This document shows, one piece after another, positions 1 through 4,545 of a DNA stretch of 6,181 nucleotides. The stretch's first letter is position 1; each line of letters opens with the position of its first letter. Source of the DNA: Lachnospiraceae bacterium. GTDB lineage: Bacteria > Bacillota > Clostridia > Lachnospirales > Lachnospiraceae. The stretch lies in contig JAGDCK010000081.1 in NCBI GenBank assembly GCA_017958585.1, forward strand, positions 1-6,181, written 5' to 3'. The notes under the pieces are model-generated. The model was not told where the DNA came from, did no database searches, and worked only from the letters and a program-made list of their open reading frames with translations. A program made the translations under genes and the position numbers.

Positions 1-24
1 AAAAAAATAATTTCAAAAAAGTTA

Positions 25-53
25 TTGCAAACTCATAATAGTTAGTGTATACT
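25..53 (+). promoter_or_regulatory. sigma-A-type promoter of the candidate small RNA
   Basis: TTGCAA (25-30, 4 of 6 matches to the -35 consensus) and TATACT (48-53, 5 of 6 matches to the -10 consensus) are separated by an ideal 17 nt. Transcription would start near 59-62. No open reading frame with a ribosome binding site follows; the next element downstream is an intrinsic terminator at 126-150. The reverse strand has no comparably spaced -35/-10 pair here. Confidence 0.55.
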
Positions 54-56
54 AAC
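41..56. repeat. inverted repeat over the -10 box, possible operator
   Basis: GTTAGT (41-46) and ACTAAC (51-56) are perfect inverted arms around the 4-nt spacer GTAT. The repeat covers the -10 hexamer at 48-53, the usual place for a repressor site. The left half also contains AGTGTA (44-49), the half-site of the GntR operator at 3290-3314, but no matching TACACT arm lies 13 nt away. The cognate regulator cannot be named from sequence. Confidence 0.4.
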
Positions 57-59
57 CAT

Positions 60-150
60 TGTGATCGGAAGTGATCACGAACTACTCATGTTGATAAATG
101 CCATTATCATATTTCACAAGAAAAACCCCGACCTTACGGTCGGGGCTTTT
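60..150 (+). ncRNA. candidate small non-coding RNA, about 90 nt
   Basis: The stretch lies between a good promoter (25-53) and a strong intrinsic terminator (126-150) and has no credible coding frame. Three hairpins are visible: GTGATC (61-66) with GATCAC (73-78), loop of 6; TGATAA (92-97) with TTATCA (104-109), loop of 6; and the terminator stem (126-133 with 138-145). An unpaired A-rich stretch (about 110-125) precedes the terminator. GTGATC also recurs as a 10-nt direct repeat at 61 and 71. I recognise no known RNA family. It could instead be a regulatory leader remnant, or a short transcript limiting antisense read-through into the converging operon. Expression is an inference. Confidence 0.4.
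126..150. terminator. strong intrinsic terminator, usable in both directions
   Basis: CCCCGACC (126-133) pairs perfectly with GGTCGGGG (138-145) around the 4-nt loop TTAC. On the plus strand CTTTT follows, ending the candidate small RNA. On the minus strand TTTTT follows directly, which suits the end of the gntR-ATPase-permease operon, whose stop codon is about 30 nt upstream of the stem. Confidence 0.85.
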
Positions 151-154
151 CATT

Positions 155-172
155 GTGCGCCTAGCGGCGCAC
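155..172. terminator. second hairpin just after the permease stop codon
   Basis: GTGCGCC (155-161) pairs perfectly with GGCGCAC (166-172) around the loop TAGC. On the plus strand it is followed by TTTT, making a weak terminator for read-through from the left. On the minus strand it starts 5 nt after the permease stop and has no T-run, so there it is more likely a 3'-end-protecting hairpin ahead of the main terminator. Confidence 0.5.
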
Positions 173-177
173 TTTTC

Positions 178-2010
178 CTACTCTGCGATAGCGGGATAGT
201 CTTTGTAGAGGTAAGGAGAGTCAGCCGTATCTGTTAATTGCAGGTTTTCTTCTATATACTTTATTGTTTCGGTATAGTTCTCCGGGATTTGAAGATTTAC
301 GGAGGGCCATCCTTTTTCATTGTAATAACATTCTATACGGTACATATTTGAAGGGTCATTATATTCTTTGAATAATTCCTCAGCACTATAATGGGAATCA
401 AAATCCTTTTCATAGCAGGCAAGAAGTTCATCAGCTTCTTTCTCGGTGAGGGTTGCTCCATCGAAGTTATTATCCTCTACGGTTACCCCCAGCGGTTTTA
501 TAAAATTCTGTGTGCTTATCTTGTAAAATGTTTCTTTGTAGCCTTCTGCATTCAGCACGCAGTCAACCATATCTATGAAGGTATCTCGGATATAGTATTC
601 TCTGTAGATCTTTCTGCCGTTTTTTAAGTTGTATCTGACGGTGCAATAAACCATATAGTCGCTGTCTTCTGTACGAGCCTGTACCATTCTCTCTGCCAGT
701 GCATAGCCTTCGTCAAGAGGAACTTTGATATCAACATTACTTATCTGGAGAGCCTCATAGTCAAAAAATACTTCACCGTCATCGCCTAATAATAGGTTTG
801 CACCGTCATCCCTGAAAGTGTTGGGCAGGATTGTGATGCTCTCAAGCTTTTCTTTTTTCGGGATATAATTGTCATATCCGAAAAGCCCGGTGATAAATAT
901 CAGCTGAAGAACTGCGGATACACATATGCTTGTGATAAACAATGCCTTATTGCCAAGGAAGTTTTTGGCGGAGGCATTAAATATAATACTTATCAGGCTG
1001 TATGCAAGAACTGCACCCATGAGCGCTCCGACTATGGACCAGAAATCTTGAGCTCCGTTACTTAATTCTCTAAACAGTGATCCGATGAGTACTGCAGCCA
1101 CAACAGTGACGATCACTGTGAAAACATTCTGAACAGGTTTGTATACTGCACCTTTTTCACTGTTCTCACTCTTTCTGTTTTTGTAGAGAAACAGTGAGAT
1201 CGCGGCCATGATGATTGTGATCAGAATATATATAATGCAATATCCGATCTTGTTTTCGAGACCGTTAAATCCTACATCAAAGAGTCCAATGGCACCCGGG
1301 AGCGGAGAAAGAGATGCAAATAATTCGATCTTATCCATATTTGCAATGGCTGTTTCTGTATATTCTTCTAATACAAGTGTCCATATCAGATAGATTATGG
1401 TAATGGCACATGATACTAACCCCATGTTTGCCAGAGCACTGATGTAATTTCCGCTTAACAGCACTCCGAGAATAAATGCAAAATATACTCCGAGGTATGT
1501 GAGTATCAAAATCGTAAACTGTACCGACATTTCCTTTGAAAGCATTCCGAAAAACTCGGTTTTCACCACATGGGGCAGACATATAAAATATGCGATCACA
1601 TGAGTGATAAATGCAGGTATCAGCCAGTAAAAAAATCCGTTTAACGAAAGGGCCGTAAACATTTTTTCTCTCTTTACAGGCAGAGCATGATAAAAATCAA
1701 CTTTGTTTTTGTTAAAGAGATAGTCAAAGGAGAACATGGCACAGATAAATGCACCAACCATGGCTATAATGCCCTCGATAACAAAGAAGTAATGGGTAGC
1801 GAGAGAAAAAATATCCCTGGCGATATATGTTTCCTTAGATGCGGTGGGATTATCAATATAGTAGTAAGTGTTGCTCGATGCATTTCCCACTAACAGCGTA
1901 AACACAATAATGCCCAGGATCAACTGTGTTACTGTTGAAAGTGCGGGGATCCACTTGCGCTTTTTGGTCTCCGCATTCATTATCTTAAACAGTGAGATCT
2001 GTGAAGTCAT
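178..2010 (-). CDS. ABC transporter permease with large C-terminal soluble domain
   Basis: Membrane subunit of an ABC transporter whose ATPase is the gene directly upstream. Counting from the chosen start it has 610 residues. About nine hydrophobic segments are visible, near residues 24-42, 74-96, 122-145, 166-186, 192-214, 256-276, 295-313, 326-345 and 356-377. The loop FYHALPVKRE (106-115) is typical of permeases in GntR-ATPase-permease operons. Basic loops at 100-116 and 277-292 fit a cytoplasmic N-terminus, which places the roughly 230-residue polar C-terminal region (378-610) outside the cell; I think it resembles a DUF6449-type domain but cannot confirm this. The start at 2010 is preferred because GGAGGTG lies 7 nt upstream; the longer frame from 2031 would place that site inside the gene. 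It overlaps the ATPase gene by 26 nt. The substrate is unknown; cell-envelope antibiotics or peptides are a family-based guess. Confidence 0.87.
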   Translation of the reverse strand: MTSQISLFKIMNAETKKRKWIPALSTVTQLILGIIVFTLLVGNASSNTYYYIDNPTASKETYIARDIFSLATHYFFVIEGIIAMVGAFICAMFSFDYLFNKNKVDFYHALPVKREKMFTALSLNGFFYWLIPAFITHVIAYFICLPHVVKTEFFGMLSKEMSVQFTILILTYLGVYFAFILGVLLSGNYISALANMGLVSCAITIIYLIWTLVLEEYTETAIANMDKIELFASLSPLPGAIGLFDVGFNGLENKIGYCIIYILITIIMAAISLFLYKNRKSENSEKGAVYKPVQNVFTVIVTVVAAVLIGSLFRELSNGAQDFWSIVGALMGAVLAYSLISIIFNASAKNFLGNKALFITSICVSAVLQLIFITGLFGYDNYIPKKEKLESITILPNTFRDDGANLLLGDDGEVFFDYEALQISNVDIKVPLDEGYALAERMVQARTEDSDYMVYCTVRYNLKNGRKIYREYYIRDTFIDMVDCVLNAEGYKETFYKISTQNFIKPLGVTVEDNNFDGATLTEKEADELLACYEKDFDSHYSAEELFKEYNDPSNMYRIECYYNEKGWPSVNLQIPENYTETIKYIEENLQLTDTADSPYLYKDYPAIAE

Positions 2011-2887
2011 ATCCCAACACCTCCGTTTCATTTATAAAGATCTCCTCCAGTGAGAGAGGAAGTATTTCCCAAAAGACGGGAGAAAATTCAAGCATTTTGG
2101 ACTCGATCTCCTCACGGGATGCCCTGACTGTCATGGTGATGAGCGAACCGGTGAGACTGCTTGTGAGCACGTCAAAGGCACTCATCATGCTCTTTTTGTC
2201 GGTGTCCGCGCCCGGAACGAACTGGATCTTGTAAACGCCAAGCTTCATTTCATCCAGGTCTTTTGAAAATACCACGCCGCCTTTGTGTAAAAGTCCCACA
2301 TGTTCACATATGTCTTCAAGCTCCCTTAAGTTGTGTGAAGCTATGACGGGAGTAAAGTCCCTCTTGTCCATCTCATCAACAAAAAGTCTCTTTACAGCCT
2401 GCCTCATTACGGGATCAAGTCCGTCGAAGGTCTCGTCGCAGAGAAGGTATTTTGAACCTACGCATATGCCGATCACAACGGACAGCTGTTTTTTCATTCC
2501 CTTTGAAAAAGTGGATATTTTTCTGTTTTTGTCAAGGCCTAGGATCCCCAGGAGTTTTTCAAAACGCTCCGTGTCAAAACCGGGATAGTAGGTCTTGTAG
2601 TGATCTGCCATTACCTGTGGTGTGGAACCGCTCAAAAAGAACTGGTCGTCCGAAATATAAAATATCTTTGCTTTAAGCTCTGTATTTTCATATACTTCCT
2701 CACCGTCCACTTTAACGTTTCCCCTGTCAGGTCTGTATATCCCGGCGATGGTACGCAGGAGAGTACTCTTACCTGCGCCGTTTGTACCGATCAGTCCGTA
2801 TACATGGCCTTCCTCGATGCAGGCAGTAACTGATTCGAGAGCGGTGATGTCGTCAAACTCTTTGTGCAGATTCGTTATCTCAATCAT
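1985..2887 (-). CDS. ABC transporter ATP-binding protein, YtrB/BcrA-like
   Basis: Cytoplasmic ATPase that would power the permease encoded just downstream. Its 300 residues are a normal length for a stand-alone ABC ATPase with a C-terminal extension. Visible motifs are Walker A GTNGAGKST (34-42), signature FSKGMKKQ (127-134), Walker B with D-loop LLCDETFDGLDP (148-159; catalytic Glu152 present, Thr153 in place of the usual Pro) and H-loop His185 in ASHN. The K-G-M-K-K-Q form of the signature is common in exporters next to YtrA-type regulators. The C-terminus contains SLEEIFI (279-285), a usual end motif of these ATPases. The start at 2887 has AAGGAGG at 2894-2900. The gene overlaps the regulator by 8 nt and the permease by 26 nt, so the three form one operon. 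Family assignment is secure; the substrate is not known. Confidence 0.93.
   Translation of the reverse strand: MIEITNLHKEFDDITALESVTACIEEGHVYGLIGTNGAGKSTLLRTIAGIYRPDRGNVKVDGEEVYENTELKAKIFYISDDQFFLSGSTPQVMADHYKTYYPGFDTERFEKLLGILGLDKNRKISTFSKGMKKQLSVVIGICVGSKYLLCDETFDGLDPVMRQAVKRLFVDEMDKRDFTPVIASHNLRELEDICEHVGLLHKGGVVFSKDLDEMKLGVYKIQFVPGADTDKKSMMSAFDVLTSSLTGSLITMTVRASREEIESKMLEFSPVFWEILPLSLEEIFINETEVLGYDFTDLTV
2018..2024 (-). promoter_or_regulatory. ribosome binding site that fixes the permease start
   Basis: Read on the minus strand this is GGAGGTG, 7 nt before the ATG at 2010. It lies inside the 3' end of the ATPase coding sequence, so translation of the two genes is probably coupled. It decides against the upstream in-frame ATG at 2031, which has no comparable site. 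Confidence 0.8.
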
Positions 2888-3266
2888 TGTTTGCCTCCTT
2901 GATCATTTTTTCATAGATCTGCGATATGGATTGTAACAGGCTTTCCTTTGAGTATCCGGAGGCAAGAGCAGTCTGCACCAGACTCTGAATAGCCGATTCA
3001 AGGGCGCTGTCAAGTGTGTCGGCCCATGATTTTTTCTCGGATACGAAATTGCCTCTTCCCACAACTGTATATATGTAGCCCTTGGACTCTAATTCCGAAT
3101 AAGCCCGTTGGATCGTATTGGGGTTTACCGAAAGACTAAGAGCCAACTGCCGCACAGAGGGGAGTTTAGTGTTTTCATCCAAGGCGCCGCATACGATCAG
3201 GTGCGACAGTTTTTCCGTCACCTGCTCGTAGATCGGTCGCTTGTCTCTGTAATCCAGCGTGATCAT
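2880..3266 (-). CDS. GntR-family transcriptional regulator, YtrA subfamily
   Basis: DNA-binding repressor of 128 residues, the short length typical of the YtrA subfamily. It has the GntR winged helix-turn-helix in the first 75 residues: PIYEQV (11-16), the LPSVRQLALSLSVNPNTIQR stretch (35-54) and the wing GRGNFV (70-75). A helical tail of only about 50 residues replaces the large ligand-binding domains of FadR or HutC types. It is first in the operon with the ATPase and permease. The start at 3266 is preceded by GGAG (3273-3276 region), and an inverted repeat of the expected operator type lies in its leader at 3290-3314, so it most likely represses its own operon. In the Bacillus relative, repression is relieved by certain cell-wall antibiotics; whether that holds here is unknown. 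Confidence 0.93.
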   Translation of the reverse strand: MITLDYRDKRPIYEQVTEKLSHLIVCGALDENTKLPSVRQLALSLSVNPNTIQRAYSELESKGYIYTVVGRGNFVSEKKSWADTLDSALESAIQSLVQTALASGYSKESLLQSISQIYEKMIKEANND

Positions 3267-3289
3267 AGAATTCTCCTTTCAGATTCATA

Positions 3290-3314
3290 AGTGTATTAAA
3301 ACAATTAATACACC
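3290..3314. promoter_or_regulatory. probable operator of the GntR regulator
   Basis: GTGTATTAA (3291-3299) and TTAATACAC (3305-3313) are perfect 9-nt inverted arms around AACAA. In extended form this is AGTGTA-N13-TACACC. As I recall it, the Bacillus YtrA operator is AGTGTA-N13-TACACT, a match in all but the last base. It lies just downstream of the predicted transcription start of the regulator operon. A further copy of the half-site (TACAC at 3318-3322, in CTCATACAC 3314-3322) follows with a 9-nt period and overlaps the start point. Confidence 0.75.
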
Positions 3315-3324
3315 TCATACACAA

Positions 3325-3353
3325 AAAATATCACAGGTTTACGGTACTGTCAA
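3325..3353 (-). promoter_or_regulatory. promoter of the gntR-ATPase-permease operon
   Basis: On the minus strand, a perfect -35 box TTGACA (3353-3348) is followed after 17 nt by TATTTT (3330-3325, 4 of 6 to consensus). The -10 is preceded by TGA, giving an extended -10 (TGn). Transcription would start near 3318, about 50 nt before the regulator start codon and within the cluster of GTGTAT half-sites. Confidence 0.8.
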
Positions 3354-3370
3354 CAAAATCTTTTTTTAAC

Positions 3371-3384
3371 TGCAAAAATTTGCA
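3371..3384. repeat. short palindrome upstream of the nuclease operon
   Basis: TGCAAA (3371-3376) and TTTGCA (3379-3384) are perfect inverted arms separated by AA. It sits in AT-rich DNA in the divergent intergenic region, directly next to the longer inverted repeat at 3385-3408. The function is unknown. Confidence 0.4.
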
Positions 3385-3408
3385 CGAAGAGATGGAAATT
3401 TCTCTTCG
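3385..3408. repeat. 8-bp inverted repeat, possible operator or leader hairpin of the nuclease operon
   Basis: CGAAGAGA (3385-3392) and TCTCTTCG (3401-3408) are perfect inverted arms with an 8-nt spacer. The repeat ends just before the candidate -10 TATGTT (3410-3415) and about 34 nt before the start codon of the phosphoesterase gene. As DNA it would occupy the -35/spacer region. It does not match the Bacillus-type LexA box (GAAC-N4-GTTC). Confidence 0.5.
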
Positions 3409-3409
3409 A

Positions 3410-3415
3410 TATGTT
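3410..3415 (+). promoter_or_regulatory. weak candidate -10 box of the phosphoesterase operon
   Basis: TATGTT matches the -10 consensus in 4 of 6 positions. The hexamer 17 nt upstream (3387-3392, AAGAGA) is a poor -35 box and lies in the inverted repeat at 3385-3408. Transcription would start near 3422, giving a leader of about 20 nt. A weak -35 with a palindrome over it could mean an activator; no better promoter is visible between 3360 and 3428. Confidence 0.3.
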
Positions 3416-3428
3416 AAACTAAAAACAT

Positions 3429-3435
3429 GGAGGGG
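3429..3435 (+). promoter_or_regulatory. ribosome binding site that fixes the phosphoesterase start
   Basis: GGAGGGG lies 6 nt before the ATG at 3442. It decides for that start over the in-frame ATG at 3427, which overlaps the site and would add five residues before the conserved MKIIHCADLH beginning. Confidence 0.85.
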
Positions 3436-3441
3436 ATAAAT

Positions 3442-4545
3442 ATGAAAATAATACATTGTGCAGACCTTCATCTTGATTCTTCCATGACCGGATTATTGAC
3501 TAAGGAAAAAGCAAAGGAGAGAAAAAACGAACTCCTTTTGACTTTTAAGAAAATGATAGACTATGCCGTAAAAGAGGGTGTTTTAGCTATCATAATAGCC
3601 GGGGATCTCTTTGATACAAAGAGTGTTTCCGCGGCTGCGAGAAACTGCGTCCTTGCGGCGATCGAGGATAATCCGGATATTTATTTCTTTTATCTGAAAG
3701 GAAACCATGACAGTGATAATTTCCTGAGTTCCCTTCAGACAATTCCTGAGAATCTCAAACTTTTTTCGGATAAACTGACCACATACCATATAGGTGAGAA
3801 AGGTAACATTGCCATATCCGGTATCGAACTCACTCCTGCCAATTCAAATTCATTTTATTCTCTGGCGGGACTTGATATGACTAATTTTAATATCCTGGTG
3901 CTTCACGGACAGGAATCTCAGTCGGCCTCAAAGGACAAGGCGGAGATCATCAATCTGAAGGAACTAAAGAACAAGGGCATAGATTATCTGGCTCTTGGCC
4001 ATATACACAGCTACAAAATGGATGCCCTTGACGGCAGAGGAAAATATTGTTATCCGGGGTGCCTTGAAGGCAGAGGCTTTGATGAATGCGGACCCCATGG
4101 TTTCGTGGTACTTGATATCGACGAGGACAGGATGCTTTACTCCGCTGAGTTCATAAAGGCGGCATCCAGAAATCTGCATGAGGTTTTTGTGGACATCTCG
4201 GAGTGCCTTACCAGTAATGACTGTATAAAAAGAGCTGAGCAGACTTTAAAAGAAGAGGATATACCTTCTTCAGACCTTGTAAAGATAGTCCTCACAGGTG
4301 ATGTGGATTATACCTGCGAAAAGGATCCGGCTCTGATAAAGACACATTTCAGAGATTCATATTATTATGTCAAGCTAAAAGACAAATCCGGCTTTAAAGT
4401 GGATTATGATGCTTTCAAAAATGATAAATCCTTAAAGGGTGAATTCGTGCGAACCGTTATCTCCAGCGAAGAACTGACTGCGGAGGAGCAGGCAGGCATT
4501 ATCAGATACGGTATCAAAGCGCTGATGGGGGAGGTGATCGACTGA
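3442..4545 (+). CDS. SbcD/YhaO-like metallophosphoesterase (DNA repair exonuclease)
   Basis: Calcineurin-like metallophosphoesterase of the Mre11/SbcD/YhaO group, expected to be the manganese-dependent nuclease partner of the ATPase encoded next. The protein has 367 residues from the chosen start. The metal-binding motifs are complete and in order: ADLH (Asp8, His10), AGDLFD (53-58, Asp55), GNHD (87-90, catalytic His89), HG (155-156) and GHIH (186-189). The YPGCLEGRGFDE segment (204-215) is typical of the YhaO-type branch. Residues from about 240 onward form the smaller C-terminal capping region. The downstream ATPase gene starts inside the stop codon (TGATG, 1-nt overlap), so the products are probably made together and form a complex. 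Family membership is clear; direct nuclease activity and the preferred DNA substrate are inferred from relatives. Confidence 0.93.
   Translation: MKIIHCADLHLDSSMTGLLTKEKAKERKNELLLTFKKMIDYAVKEGVLAIIIAGDLFDTKSVSAAARNCVLAAIEDNPDIYFFYLKGNHDSDNFLSSLQTIPENLKLFSDKLTTYHIGEKGNIAISGIELTPANSNSFYSLAGLDMTNFNILVLHGQESQSASKDKAEIINLKELKNKGIDYLALGHIHSYKMDALDGRGKYCYPGCLEGRGFDECGPHGFVVLDIDEDRMLYSAEFIKAASRNLHEVFVDISECLTSNDCIKRAEQTLKEEDIPSSDLVKIVLTGDVDYTCEKDPALIKTHFRDSYYYVKLKDKSGFKVDYDAFKNDKSLKGEFVRTVISSEELTAEEQAGIIRYGIKALMGEVID

Noticed and set aside
88..235. Plus-strand frame starting with ATG at 88
   Set aside because: No ribosome binding site precedes it, it reads straight through the strong terminator at 126-150, and its second half is antisense to the permease gene.
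1330..1340. DnaA-box-like TTATCCATA
   Set aside because: A single near match inside coding sequence with no neighbouring boxes or AT-rich unwinding region.
1208..1582. Frames of 61-83 codons on both strands inside the permease gene
   Set aside because: They have no motifs or convincing ribosome binding sites and overlap a well-supported gene; they are shadows of its reading frame. The same holds for the other short frames inside the ATPase, phosphoesterase and YhaN-type genes.
2011..2031. Longer permease start at 2031
   Set aside because: The GGAGGTG at 2018-2024 would fall inside the coding sequence; it is ideally placed for the ATG at 2010.
3355..3367. T-run as a terminator in the divergent region
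   Set aside because: No stable GC-rich stem precedes it, and no plus-strand gene ends upstream of it.
3385..3408. Possible LexA (SOS) box in front of the nuclease operon
   Set aside because: The arms are CGAAGAGA/TCTCTTCG with an 8-nt spacer, not GAAC-N4-GTTC.
3427..3441. Phosphoesterase start at 3427
   Set aside because: This ATG overlaps the ribosome binding site at 3429-3435; the family N-terminus begins with MKIIHCADLH at 3442.
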